Of a stretch of DNA of 64,000 nucleotides, positions 27,827 through 36,655 are shown piece by piece; the first letter of the stretch is position 1, and every line of letters starts with the position of its first letter. The DNA is from Actibacterium sp. MT2.3-13A (GTDB lineage: Bacteria > Pseudomonadota > Alphaproteobacteria > Rhodobacterales > Rhodobacteraceae). The notes under the pieces were generated by a model. It saw only the letters and a list, made by a program, of their open reading frames with translations, ran no database searches and had not been told where the DNA came from. A program made the position numbers and the translations under genes. The stretch covers positions 89,005 through 153,004 of the forward strand of contig NZ_JAGSOU010000009.1 in NCBI RefSeq assembly GCF_018139985.1, given 5' to 3'.

Positions 27827-28085
27827 CGAGGCAGATCCGCGGGGGCTGATCCGCGAGGCCTACCGCATCGAGGGCATCACCGAGGCCGATTGCAGGTCGA
27901 TCTTCCTCGACTGGGCGCTCGGCGTGCCGCCGGACGCGGACCTCTCCGCGCAGCTGCGGCTGCTGCTGGAGCGCTACGCGCCCGAGGCGCCGGACCACCC
28001 GATGAACGGGGTGCTGCGCGCGGGGCTGGAGCAGGGCGCGCGGCCGCGCCGCCGCGGCGGCTGGCGCGGGCGGGATCGCGACTAG
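27816..28085 (+). CDS. Conserved small hypothetical protein coupled to glnE
   Basis: 89 residues, acidic N-terminal two-thirds (GADEADPRGLIREAYRIEGI) and a strongly basic C-terminus (RPRRRGGWRGRDRD). No domain recognised. It starts inside the glnE 3' end (11-base overlap) with GGCGGAGGACAG upstream, which indicates translational coupling. It also carries a CR residue pair near 26-28 and a helical pattern throughout. Convergent with eda six bases downstream. Confidence 0.72.
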   Translation: MGADEADPRGLIREAYRIEGITEADCRSIFLDWALGVPPDADLSAQLRLLLERYAPEAPDHPMNGVLRAGLEQGARPRRRGGWRGRDRD

Positions 28086-28091
28086 CCCGGT

Positions 28092-28730
28092 CTAGGTCAG
28101 CGCCGCGGCCTGCGCCGCCAGTCCGGTGATCGCCGCCCAGTCGCCGCGGGCGACCAGATCGGCCGGCGCGACCCACGACCCGCCGACGCAGAGCGTGTTG
28201 GGCAGGGACAGATAGGCGCCGGCATTGTCCGGCGAGATGCCGCCGGTGGGGCAGAACCGGACCTGCGGCAGGGGCGCGGCCAGCGATTTCAGCAGCGCGG
28301 CGCCGCCCGCGGCCTCGGCCGGAAAGAATTTCTGCACGCGGAAGCCGCGCTCCAGCAGGTGCATCGCCTCGGTCGCGGTCGCCGCCCCGGGCAGCAGCGG
28401 CAGCGCCTCGTCCTCGCAGGCGTCCAGCAGGGCCGCGGTCGAGCCGGGCGAGACGCCGAAGCACGCCCCCGCCGCCTTGGCCCGGGCCACGTCCTGCGGC
28501 GTCAGCAGCGTGCCCGCGCCGACCACGCCGCCCTTGACCTGCGCCATCTCGGCGATGACCTCCAGCGCGGCGGGGGTGCGCAGGGTGACCTCCAGCGCGG
28601 GCAGCCCTCCGGCGACCAGGGCCTCGGCCAGCGGACGCGCGGTCGCCGGGTCCTCGACGACAAGCACCGGGATCACCGGGGCGAGGCGGCAGATTTCTTC
28701 GGTGCGGCGGCTGGCGTCATGCGGGGTCAT
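28092..28730 (-). CDS. eda: 2-dehydro-3-deoxy-6-phosphogluconate (KDPG) aldolase
   Basis: Entner-Doudoroff aldolase cleaving KDPG to pyruvate and glyceraldehyde-3-phosphate. 212 residues, TIM barrel. Catalytic Glu in LEVTLRTP, Schiff-base Lys in VQKFFPAEA, phosphate loop in [10 protein letters not shown]. It overlaps edd by four bases (ATGA), forming the edd-eda operon. Confidence 0.95.
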   Translation of the reverse strand: MTPHDASRRTEEICRLAPVIPVLVVEDPATARPLAEALVAGGLPALEVTLRTPAALEVIAEMAQVKGGVVGAGTLLTPQDVARAKAAGACFGVSPGSTAALLDACEDEALPLLPGAATATEAMHLLERGFRVQKFFPAEAAGGAALLKSLAAPLPQVRFCPTGGISPDNAGAYLSLPNTLCVGGSWVAPADLVARGDWAAITGLAAQAAALT

Positions 28731-30553
28731 TCTGGGGTCTCTCCGGGCAGGGGCAGGCTGGAGGCGCCGGCGGTGGCCGGGCCGACGGTCTGCCGGAACA
28801 GGGTGAACAATTCGCGGCCGAGGCCGTAGTCGTTGGCGCTCAGGTCGGGGGTGGCCGGCGCGCGGGTTTCGATATCCGTGGCCAGCACCTCCAGCCGGCC
28901 GGCGGGCGCGTCGAGCCGCACCACGTCGCCGTCGCGCAGCCGGGCCAGCGGGCCGCCCTCGGCGGCCTCGGGGCAGACATGGATCGCCGCCGGCACCTTG
29001 CCGCTGGCCCCGGACATGCGTCCGTCGGTCACCAGCGCGACGCGCAGCCCGCGGTCCTGCAGGACGGACAGCATCGGGGTCAACCCGTGCAGCTCGGGCA
29101 TGCCGTTGGCGCGCGGCCCCTGGAAGCGGACGACGACCACGGTGTCGGTGGTGAATTCGCCCGCGCGGAAGGCGGCCTTGACGCTGTCCTGGTCCTGGAA
29201 GATGCGCGCAGGGGCCTCGATCACCTGCCGGTCCGCGCCAACGGCCGAGACCTTGATCACCCCGCGCCCGAGATTGCCTTCGAGGCTTTGCAGCCCGCCC
29301 GTGGCCTGGAACGGGTCGCCGGCGGGGCGCAGGATGCGGTCATTGCCGCTGACCCGCGCGCCGGCGCGCCACGCCAGCGTGCCGCCGGCCAGCGTCGGCT
29401 CCTGCGCATAGGCGGCCAGCCCGTCGCCGGCCACGGTCAGCGCGTCGGGATGCAGCAGCCCGGCCTCCAGCAACTCGCCGATCATGTAGCCCAGCCCGCC
29501 CGCGGCGTGGAAATGGTTCACGTCGGCTAGCCCGTTGGGATAGATCCGCGCCATCAGCGGCGTGACCTCCGACAGGCGCGCGAAATCCTCGATGTCCAGG
29601 ACGATCCCCGCCGCCCGCGCCATCGCGGGCAGGTGCAGCAGGTGGTTCGTGGACCCGCCCGTGGCCATCAGCCCGACGATGCCGTTGACGAAGGCGCGCT
29701 CGTCCAGAACCTGCGCCACGGGGCGGTAATCCCCGCCCAGCGCGGTGATCGCCAGCGCCCGCTGCGCGCCCGCCGCCGTCAGCGCGTCGCGCAGCGCCGA
29801 GTCGGGGTGCACGAAGCTGGCGCCGGGCAGGTGCAGCCCCATGAATTCCATCAGCATCTGGTTGGAATTGGCGGTGCCGTAGAAGGTGCAGGTGCCCGGC
29901 CCGTGGTAGGAGGCCATCTCGGCCGCCATCAGCTCGTCGCGGCCGATCTCGCCGGCGGCGAAGCGCTGGCGCACCTTGGCCTTCTCGTCATTGGGCAGGC
30001 CCGAGGGCATCGGACCCGCGGGCAGGAACACCGCCGGGAGATGCCCGAAACTGGCCGCCGCGATCACCAGGCCCGGCACGATCTTGTCGCACACGCCCAG
30101 GTACACCGCCGCGTCGAAGCTGTTGTGGCTCAGCGCCACGCCGGCCGCCAGCGCGATCACGTCGCGCGAGAACAGCGACAGCTCCATCCCCGGCTGGCCC
30201 TGGGTCACGCCATCGCACATCGCGGGCACCCCGCCCGCGACCTGCGCCGTGGCGCCGATGTCGCGCGCAGCCTGCTTGATCAGGTCGGGAAAGCGCGCAA
30301 ACGGCTGATGCGCCGAGAGCATGTCGTTATAGGCGGTTACGATCCCGAGATTGGGCGCGCGACCGCCGGCCAGCGCGTCCTTGTCGGCGCCCATCGCGGC
30401 ATAGGCATGGGCCTGGTTGCCGCAGCTCAGATGCGCGCGGGCCGGTCCCGCCTCCGCCGCGCGCACCATGCGCTCCAGATAGGCAGGCCGCGTCGGGCGC
30501 GAGCGTTCCACGATCGCCTCGGTAACCTTGCGGACGGTATCGTTGAGCGGCAT
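28727..30553 (-). CDS. edd: 6-phosphogluconate dehydratase
   Basis: First committed Entner-Doudoroff enzyme, producing KDPG. 608 residues of the IlvD/Edd family. Iron-sulfur cysteines are expected in [12 protein letters not shown] (about 150-160) and in the [13 protein letters not shown] region (about 220-232); both are present. The C-terminal domain includes [22 protein letters not shown]. It is divergent from the methyltransferase gene with 140 bases between, where no strong operator dyad is apparent. Confidence 0.95.
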   Translation of the reverse strand: MPLNDTVRKVTEAIVERSRPTRPAYLERMVRAAEAGPARAHLSCGNQAHAYAAMGADKDALAGGRAPNLGIVTAYNDMLSAHQPFARFPDLIKQAARDIGATAQVAGGVPAMCDGVTQGQPGMELSLFSRDVIALAAGVALSHNSFDAAVYLGVCDKIVPGLVIAAASFGHLPAVFLPAGPMPSGLPNDEKAKVRQRFAAGEIGRDELMAAEMASYHGPGTCTFYGTANSNQMLMEFMGLHLPGASFVHPDSALRDALTAAGAQRALAITALGGDYRPVAQVLDERAFVNGIVGLMATGGSTNHLLHLPAMARAAGIVLDIEDFARLSEVTPLMARIYPNGLADVNHFHAAGGLGYMIGELLEAGLLHPDALTVAGDGLAAYAQEPTLAGGTLAWRAGARVSGNDRILRPAGDPFQATGGLQSLEGNLGRGVIKVSAVGADRQVIEAPARIFQDQDSVKAAFRAGEFTTDTVVVVRFQGPRANGMPELHGLTPMLSVLQDRGLRVALVTDGRMSGASGKVPAAIHVCPEAAEGGPLARLRDGDVVRLDAPAGRLEVLATDIETRAPATPDLSANDYGLGRELFTLFRQTVGPATAGASSLPLPGETPE

Positions 30554-30693
30554 GCGGGGCCTTTCTGTGCGACAGGGCTTGGCTCCGGTATGCCGGGTGA
30601 GCGCTAACGTGGCAAGGCCAAAGCCGGAGCAGGGGCCGCCGCGGCCGCATCTGCCCCCTTTTCGCGGCGCGCGGAACCGACTAGGAGAAAGCC

Positions 30694-31893
30694 ATGACGC
30701 AAGCCACCCTACCCGTCGTGCGGCTTCTGCCCAAGGCCGATGCCCGCGCCCTGCGCCACGGTTTTCCGTGGGTCTATGCCAATGAGTTGGTCACCGATCG
30801 CCGCACCAAGGCGCTCGTCCCCGGAACGCTGGCCGTTCTCGAGGATGCCGAGCGGCGCGCCCTGGGCGTGGTGGCGGTCAATCCCGGCTCGAAACTGATC
30901 TGCCGGATGCTCGACCGCGACCCGCAGGCAGAGATCGGCCAGAGCTGGCTGGCGGCGAAACTGGCCCGCGCGCTGGAGATGCGCGCGCGGCTGTTCGACG
31001 CGCCCTTCTACCGGCTGCTCCATGCCGAGGCCGACGGGCTGCCCGGCGTGGTGATCGACCGTTTCGGCGAGACCGCCGTGATCCAGCCCAACGCCGCCTG
31101 GGCCGATGCGCTGATCGGCCCGCTGGCCGATGCGCTGGCCGAGGTCACGGGGGTCTCGACCATCGTGATGAACGGCACCGGCCGCGCCCGCGCGCTGGAG
31201 GGGCTGGAGGAACGCACCGAGATCCTGCGCGGCGCGCTCGATGGGCCGGTCCCCGTGCCGATGAACGGCGCCACCTACATGGCCGACCTCGTGGGCGGGC
31301 AGAAGACCGGGCTGTTCTTCGACCAGCGCCCGAACCACGCCTTCGCCGCGCGGCTGGCCCGCGGCGCGCGGGTGCTCGATGTGTTCTCCCATGTCGGGGG
31401 CTTTTCGCTGGCCGCGCTGGCGGCGGGCGCCGAAAGCGCGCTGGCCGTGGACGGCTCGGCCGCGGCGCTGGAACTGGCCCAGAAGGGCGCCGGGGCCGGC
31501 GGCGTGGAGGGGCGTTTCGCCACCCGCCGCGGCGACGCCTTCGACGTGATGGCGGCGCTGCAGGAGGAGGGGGCGCAGTTCGACGTGGTGATCTGCGATC
31601 CGCCCGCCTTCGCCCCCAACCGCCAGGCGCTGGAGGCCGGACTGCGCGCCTATGAGCGCGTGGCGCGGCTGGCCGCGCCCCTGGTGGCGCCGGGCGGCTA
31701 TCTGGGCCTGTGCTCCTGCTCGCATGCGGCCGAACTGGGCAAGTTCCGCACCGCCTCCGCCCGCGGCATCGGGCGCGCGGGGCGGGCGGCGCAGCTGATC
31801 CATACCGGCTTTGCCGGGCCCGACCACCCGATGCTGCCGCAACTGGCCGAAAGCGGTTATCTCAAGGCGCTGTTCTTCCGGCTGGCACCATGA
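30694..31893 (+). CDS. RlmI-like class I SAM-dependent rRNA (cytosine-5) methyltransferase
   Basis: 399 residues. PUA domain (about 8-75), EEHEE-like central part, and a Rossmann SAM domain (about 200-399) with [20 protein letters not shown] (motif I), CDPPAF (motif IV) and CSCSH (motif VI with the catalytic cysteine). By family it methylates a cytosine in 23S rRNA (E. coli RlmI, C1962). The start has CTAGGAGAAAGCC upstream. It overlaps the PIN-domain gene by four bases. Confidence 0.9.
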   Translation: MTQATLPVVRLLPKADARALRHGFPWVYANELVTDRRTKALVPGTLAVLEDAERRALGVVAVNPGSKLICRMLDRDPQAEIGQSWLAAKLARALEMRARLFDAPFYRLLHAEADGLPGVVIDRFGETAVIQPNAAWADALIGPLADALAEVTGVSTIVMNGTGRARALEGLEERTEILRGALDGPVPVPMNGATYMADLVGGQKTGLFFDQRPNHAFAARLARGARVLDVFSHVGGFSLAALAAGAESALAVDGSAAALELAQKGAGAGGVEGRFATRRGDAFDVMAALQEEGAQFDVVICDPPAFAPNRQALEAGLRAYERVARLAAPLVAPGGYLGLCSCSHAAELGKFRTASARGIGRAGRAAQLIHTGFAGPDHPMLPQLAESGYLKALFFRLAP

Positions 31894-32432
31894 AGGTGCT
31901 GCTGGACGCCTGCGTCCTCTATCCCACCGTGCTGCGCGAGATCCTGCTCTGCGTCGCCGGGCGCGGGCTGTTCACGCCGCTCTGGTCAGAGCGCATCCTC
32001 GAGGAATGGGCGCGCGCCGCGCGCAAGATCGGCCCCACCGGCGAGGCGCAGGCGCGCGCCGAGATCGCGCTGCTGCGCGCCAACTGGCCGCGCGCCGGCG
32101 TGGCCCCGCATGAGGGGCTGGAGGCGCGGCTCTGGCTGCCCGACCCGGCCGACGTGCATGTGCTGGCCGCCGCGATCGCCGGTTCGGCCGACGTGATCGT
32201 GACCTTCAACGCCTCCGACTTCCCCCGCCGCACGCTGGAGGAGGAGGGGCTGCGCCGCGACAGCCCCGACCATCTCCTGCTGGAGCTGTGGCGTCAGGCG
32301 CCCGAGGCGGTGGAGGCTTGCGTGGCGCAGGTGCACGACACCGCGTCGCGGATGTCGGGCGAGGCGATGGATCTGCGGAAACTGTTGAAACGCGCGCGCC
32401 TGCCGCGTTTGGGCAAGGCGCTGGCGGGGTAG
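31890..32432 (+). CDS. PIN-domain protein (putative ribonuclease)
   Basis: 180 residues. PIN fold over about 1-135 with acidic catalytic candidates Asp6 (LLDACVLYP), Glu in SERILEEW, Asp in DPADVHVLAAA and Asp in TFNASDFPR. PIN proteins are Mg2+-dependent endoribonucleases, often toxins. No antitoxin gene is adjacent; instead it is coupled (ATGA) to an rRNA methyltransferase, so an RNA-processing role is as likely as a toxin. The C-terminus (about 150-180) is basic. Confidence 0.85.
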   Translation: MKVLLDACVLYPTVLREILLCVAGRGLFTPLWSERILEEWARAARKIGPTGEAQARAEIALLRANWPRAGVAPHEGLEARLWLPDPADVHVLAAAIAGSADVIVTFNASDFPRRTLEEEGLRRDSPDHLLLELWRQAPEAVEACVAQVHDTASRMSGEAMDLRKLLKRARLPRLGKALAG

Positions 32433-32532
32433 GATGGCGGGTCGAGAGGGCCTTTTCGGCCCGCGGCCCCGGGGCGCAAACGCGTGCCCGTCCCATGCGG
32501 GGGCCGGTCCTGACAGGATGTGAGCGCCCCGC

Positions 32533-33219
32533 TCAGCCGCGCTGCCAGCGCGCCTCGAGATTCTCGATGGCCTTGACCCGCTCGGCGGTTTTCGGATGGC
32601 TCATCAGCCAGGCCGGGGTGACGCCGGCGCGGGTGTCGGTCAGCGCCTCGAGCTTGCGGAACAGCGATTTCTGCGCCTCCGTCCCGATGCCCGATTTCGC
32701 CAGCAGGGCGGCGGCATAGGCGTCGGCCTCGTATTCGTCGCCGCGCGACAGGCGGGCGGCCAGCAGCGTGGTCAGGGTGTTGGCGATATAGACCCCGACA
32801 CCGGGCAGGATGCGCGCCAGAACCATCGCCAGCGCCGTGCGCAGCGCGTTCTGCCCGGAAAAGTCGATCATCCGCCGCCGGGAATGTCCCAGGGCCACAT
32901 GGCCCAGTTCATGCGCGATGACCGAAGCGATCTCCTCGGCGGTGACCTCGCCCTGCTGGTATTTGCGGAAAAAGCCGCGGGTAATGAAGATGCGCCCGTC
33001 CGGCGCGGCCAGCCCGTTCACCGGGTCGATCTCGTAGACATGCACCTTGATGCGTGGCAGCTCCAGCGCCGCGGCCATGCGGTCGGTGAGCTTTTTCAGC
33101 CGCGGGTCGGCCAGCTCGGTCGAGCGCGCGTCGAGCTCGCGCGAGGTGCGCCAGACCGAGAAGCGGTACATGGCGAGGGCGTAGAGGATGGCGAGCAGGA
33201 TGGGCGTGAATTTCAGCAT
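32533..33219 (-). CDS. M48-family membrane-associated zinc metalloprotease
   Basis: 228 residues. One N-terminal membrane anchor (about 1-20), then the peptidase M48 domain with HELGH (in VIAHELGHVALGHSRR) and the third zinc ligand Glu in GDEYEADAYAA. It resembles HtpX/YggG-like quality-control proteases but is short and has one clear membrane segment plus a weak hydrophobic stretch (about 125-150). It is upstream-flanked by the inverted-repeat region at 33313-33392. Confidence 0.9.
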   Translation of the reverse strand: MLKFTPILLAILYALAMYRFSVWRTSRELDARSTELADPRLKKLTDRMAAALELPRIKVHVYEIDPVNGLAAPDGRIFITRGFFRKYQQGEVTAEEIASVIAHELGHVALGHSRRRMIDFSGQNALRTALAMVLARILPGVGVYIANTLTTLLAARLSRGDEYEADAYAAALLAKSGIGTEAQKSLFRKLEALTDTRAGVTPAWLMSHPKTAERVKAIENLEARWQRG

Positions 33220-33312
33220 GGGGCGAATATGGGGGCGCGGGGCTTCGGGGGCAATTACTCAGGGCCTCATCAGGCGCGGCAAACCGTCTTGGCGAGACAT
33301 CGGGCGTGTCTT

Positions 33313-33392
33313 CCGCCCGGCGTTTACGCCGGGCGGCGCCCGACCCTCCCCCCCCCGGGAGGCCGCTTTCGCGCCCACACAGGGTCGGGCGC
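33313..33392. repeat. Intergenic inverted-repeat element
   Basis: Two stem-loops share one base. The first is CCGCCCGGCG-TTTA-CGCCGGGCGG (33313-33336), a perfect 10-base stem. The second has 12-base perfect arms GCGCCCGACCCT (33336-33347) and AGGGTCGGGCGC (33381-33392), enclosing a C9 run and GGGAGG. It fills the gap between the M48 gene and the VWA gene. The form suggests a dispersed REP-like element or a strong structured terminator; copy number elsewhere is unknown to me. Confidence 0.6.
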
Positions 33393-33416
33393 TGCTCTCG
33401 TTCTTTGGGAGAGTCC

Positions 33417-34601
33417 CTAGCGGCCCAGCGCCTTCATCCCGCGCTCGATCCCTTCCAGTGTCATCGGCACCATGCGGCCCTCGAATATCTCGTCGATCAT
33501 CGCCACCGACTGGGTATGGCGCCACTGCCGTTCGGGCAGGGGGTTGATCCACAGGTGCTGTGGCCATTGTTGCCGGGCGCGCTGCAGCCAGACCTGGCCG
33601 GCCTCCTCGTTCCAGTGCTCGTTCGCACCGCCGGAATAGAGGATCTCGTAGGGTGACATCGAGGCGTCGCCGACGAAGATGCATTTGTAATCACGGCCAT
33701 AGGTCCGCAGCACCTCGGCCGTCGGGGTCTGGTCGCGCCAGCGCCGCGCGTTGTCGCGCCAGACGCCCTCGTAGAGGCAATTGTGGAAATAGTAGTATTC
33801 GAGATGCTTGAACTCGGACCGCGCGGCCGAGAACAGCTCTTCCACCAGCCTGATGTACGGGTCCATCGAGCCGCCCACGTCGAGGAACAGCAGCACCTTG
33901 ACCGCGTTGCGCCGCTCGGGGCGGGTCTGCACGTCGAGGTAGCCGTGATCGGCGGTGGCGCGGATCGTGCCGTCGAGGTCCAGCTCCTCGGCCGCGCCGT
34001 CGCGGGCCCAGCGGCGCAGCCGTTTCAGCGCCACCTTGATGTTGCGCGTGCCCAGTTCCACCGTGTCGTCGAGGTTGCGGAACTCGCGCCTGTCCCAGAC
34101 CTTCACCGCGCGCTGGTGGCGGCTTTCGGCCTGGCCGATGCGCACGCCCTCGGGGTTGTAGCCATAGGCGCCGAAGGGCGAGGTGCCGGCGGTGCCGATC
34201 CACTTGCTGCCGCCCTGGTGGCGGCCCTGCTGTTCCTTCAGCCGCTCCTTCAGCGTCTCCATCAGCTTGTCGAAGCCGCCGAGCGCCTCGATCTCGGCCT
34301 TTTCGGAGTCGCTGAGGTGTTTCTCGGCCAGCTTGCGCAGCCACTCCCCGGGCAGGTCCACGGCCTCCAGCACCTGTTCGATGCTGAGGCTCTCCACCCC
34401 CTCGAAGGCCTTGGCGAAGGCCTGATCGAAGCGGTCGAGATGGCGCTCGTCCTTCACCATCGCGGTGCGCGCGAGGTAGTAGAACCCCTCGATGTCATAG
34501 GTCACGAGGCCGGCCTGCACGCCTTCGAGAAACCCGAGGTATTCGCGCAGTGAAACCGGGATGCCGGTCTCGCGCAGGGTCTCAAAAAAGGGCAGGAACA
34601 T
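33417..34601 (-). CDS. VWA (CoxE-like) domain protein
   Basis: 394 residues. The N-terminal helical half (about 1-190) contains EKHLSDSEKAEIEALGGFDKLMETLKERLKEQQ. The C-terminal half is a von Willebrand A domain (about 215-394) with a MIDAS motif DVGGSMD, a variant of DxSxS. VWA proteins of this type partner MoxR AAA+ ATPases to remodel or insert metals into enzymes; moxR lies 2 kb upstream on the same strand. It starts four bases after the 54-residue membrane gene. Confidence 0.88.
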   Translation of the reverse strand: MFLPFFETLRETGIPVSLREYLGFLEGVQAGLVTYDIEGFYYLARTAMVKDERHLDRFDQAFAKAFEGVESLSIEQVLEAVDLPGEWLRKLAEKHLSDSEKAEIEALGGFDKLMETLKERLKEQQGRHQGGSKWIGTAGTSPFGAYGYNPEGVRIGQAESRHQRAVKVWDRREFRNLDDTVELGTRNIKVALKRLRRWARDGAAEELDLDGTIRATADHGYLDVQTRPERRNAVKVLLFLDVGGSMDPYIRLVEELFSAARSEFKHLEYYYFHNCLYEGVWRDNARRWRDQTPTAEVLRTYGRDYKCIFVGDASMSPYEILYSGGANEHWNEEAGQVWLQRARQQWPQHLWINPLPERQWRHTQSVAMIDEIFEGRMVPMTLEGIERGMKALGR

Positions 34602-34605
34602 CGGC

Positions 34606-34770
34606 TTACAGCATGCGCTCGACGAAGATGGTGACGAACATGCCGACGATGCCGAAGATGATGCCGTAGGCGGCAGCGTATTGCGCGATGTCGGCGGGTT
34701 TGCCCTTGCGCCGACGGGCCAGCATGCCGCCCCAGAGGGCGCCGAGCAGAATGCCTGCGATTACGATCAT
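34606..34770 (-). CDS. 54-residue two-segment membrane protein
   Basis: Start ATG 34768-34770, stop TAA 34606-34608. The peptide has a hydrophobic segment (about 2-16, IVIAGILLGALWGGM), a basic turn (ARRRKGKPADIAQ), and a second hydrophobic segment (about 35-49, IIFGIVGMFVTIFV). It overlaps the DUF2927 stop by two bases (ATGA) and sits four bases before the VWA gene, so it is embedded in the operon. Function unknown. It is too short for most gene finders, but coupling at both ends supports it. Confidence 0.75.
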   Translation of the reverse strand: MIVIAGILLGALWGGMLARRRKGKPADIAQYAAAYGIIFGIVGMFVTIFVERML

Positions 34771-36131
34771 GTGCGTCCTTTCGGGCTGAGCGCGGCGATC
34801 TCCCTGAGGCGCACGCGCACTTCGCTGTCTGGGCCGAAGCCATAGCGCGCCCAGCCGAGGCTGTCGAGGCGCACTGCCCGCGCCTCGGACGCGCGGCCGA
34901 GATCCTCCAGCGCTTCGGCCTTGATCATCAGCAGCGAGGCCAGGAGCGCGGCGTTCTGGGCGCGCATCGCGGGCGCGAGGTTGTGGTTGGCGATCTGCAG
35001 CGCCGCCTCGGCCTGGCCGGTGGAAAGCGAAAACGCCGCCAGATGCATGGCCACATGCGCCGCCTGGATGCGCGTGGCGGGCTCGGCCGCGTAGATCTGG
35101 CCGGCCCGCAGAAAGGCCGCCAGCGCCGTTTCGCCGTCCACCGGCAGGGTCAGCCGGCCCAGGGCGAACAGGGCGAAGGCGGTGCGGTTGTCGGACCAGC
35201 CCTCGCGCAAGGCGATCTGCACCGCCGCCTCGGCCGCGGCGCGGCGGCGGGCGGGCGGGGTTCCGGGCCCCAGCGCGGTCTCGATCGCGTCGATCCAGGC
35301 GCGCGGCGTGGGCGCGGGCGGCGGCCCGGCCGGGCGCTGGCCGCCGGGGTTGAGCCGCGCCAGCACGTCGGGAAGGCGCGCGGCGACCTCGGCGCGGGTC
35401 ATGCCGTTGTGCAGTTCCGGCGCGTAATAGGCGCGCAGGATCAGCATGTCGAATCCGGTCAGAACGGTGTGGAAATTGTCGTCGTTGAAGATGCTGTCGG
35501 GAAGCCGGTAGAGGTCGTTGAGCGGGCCCAGCGCCTGCGCCAGTTCCTCATGCAGGCAGTCGCGCACCTCCTGCGGGCTGACATCGCCGGGCAGGAAGAT
35601 GGCGACCCGGTCGCGCCGCGTCAGGGCGGTCCAGTCCACCTGCTGCGAGCGCCGGGCGCGGCGGTATTCGTCCCAGCCGGTCACCCGCGGAGCCACGAAA
35701 CAGGCGGCCTGCGGCACCAGCGATTGCAGCGTGGCGCGCGGCACCACCTCGATGGTGATGTCGGCCGACGGGCCGTCGGCGCGGCGGATATCGATCTCCG
35801 CCTCGTGGCGCAGCCGGTGCAGCAGCGCCGCGAGATCAGGGCCGAGTCTGGCCGGCGCGGGGCCGGTGACGCGCACCGTCACAGGCTGTTCGAAACGGGT
35901 CATCAGCGGCACTGGGCGGCCGCTTTCCATCTGGAAGGCGAGGTCGATGAAATCCCGCGCGATCTGGCCGTTGGGGCGCGTCGCGTTCGGCGTCGGCATC
36001 TCGGCGAACACCTTCATCGGCGGCAGCGTCTCGATGGCGGCGCGCCGGTCCGGCGGTGGGGCGGTGGGGACCGCGGCGCAGGCGGTCAGCGCCAGGCAGG
36101 CCACAAGGGCGGGCATGCGCACCGCCGTCAC
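34767..36131 (-). CDS. DUF2927 family lipoprotein
   Basis: 454 residues. Lipoprotein signal with lipobox LTAC (Cys at about 18), a DUF2927 domain (about 55-260; IARDFIDLAFQMESG, CLHEELAQALGPLNDLYRLPDSIFNDDNFHTVLT) and a C-terminal TPR-like helical region (about 270-450). The HEELAQALG segment resembles a zincin-like active-site helix (HExxxxxxG), although the second zinc His is lacking, so protease activity is uncertain. Starts GTG 36131 (overlapping the GNAT stop) or ATG 36116; the latter gives a tighter signal peptide. Confidence 0.8.
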   Translation of the reverse strand: MTAVRMPALVACLALTACAAVPTAPPPDRRAAIETLPPMKVFAEMPTPNATRPNGQIARDFIDLAFQMESGRPVPLMTRFEQPVTVRVTGPAPARLGPDLAALLHRLRHEAEIDIRRADGPSADITIEVVPRATLQSLVPQAACFVAPRVTGWDEYRRARRSQQVDWTALTRRDRVAIFLPGDVSPQEVRDCLHEELAQALGPLNDLYRLPDSIFNDDNFHTVLTGFDMLILRAYYAPELHNGMTRAEVAARLPDVLARLNPGGQRPAGPPPAPTPRAWIDAIETALGPGTPPARRRAAAEAAVQIALREGWSDNRTAFALFALGRLTLPVDGETALAAFLRAGQIYAAEPATRIQAAHVAMHLAAFSLSTGQAEAALQIANHNLAPAMRAQNAALLASLLMIKAEALEDLGRASEARAVRLDSLGWARYGFGPDSEVRVRLREIAALSPKGRT

Positions 36132-36574
36132 CCCCGCTGATACTTGATGAAGGGGGTGATCTGCCCGATCCGGTCGTAGAGCCGCCGCGCGGTGGAGTTG
36201 AACTCCTGCGTCAACCAGTAGACCGAAGGTGCGCCGGCCTTGTCGGCCTCGGCATAGACCGCCTCGATCAGCGCGCGCCCGATGCCCTGGCCGCGGACCT
36301 CCGGGTCGGCGTAGAGGTCCTGGAGGTAGCAGACATCCTCGATCTTCCAGCCGTGGCGGTGGAACAGGTAATGCGCCAGCCCCACGGGGCGGCCGTCCAG
36401 CACCGCCAGCAGGCCGTTGTAGTCGCGCGGATCGTCGCCCAGCACCCGCCGGAAATAGGTGGCATAAACCCCTTCGGGCACAGAGGAGTCGTAAAAGTCC
36501 AGATAGGCGGTCCAGAGGCGGCGCCAGTCGGCCTCGTCGGCGGGGCTGAGCGGGCGGATGATCAGATCACTCAT
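36128..36574 (-). CDS. GNAT-family N-acetyltransferase
   Basis: 148 residues. The acetyl-CoA loop is DPEVRGQGIGRALIEAV (about 90-106, motif A R/QxxGxG/A). The rest matches single-domain GNAT enzymes with C-terminal YWLTQEFNSTARRLYDRIG. The substrate is not predictable. It lies 81 bases after moxR and overlaps the DUF2927 gene. Confidence 0.9.
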   Translation of the reverse strand: MSDLIIRPLSPADEADWRRLWTAYLDFYDSSVPEGVYATYFRRVLGDDPRDYNGLLAVLDGRPVGLAHYLFHRHGWKIEDVCYLQDLYADPEVRGQGIGRALIEAVYAEADKAGAPSVYWLTQEFNSTARRLYDRIGQITPFIKYQRG

Positions 36575-36655
36575 GACAAAGGTATCTCTTGCGGCTTGGT
36601 GGCCAGCCTACACCCGTTTTCCGCGGCTTGGAAAGCGCGCGGGCCCAGGGCGCGC

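Noticed and set aside
31890..32432. Toxin-antitoxin module
   Set aside because: The PIN gene has no small partner gene on either side; it is coupled to a methyltransferase gene.
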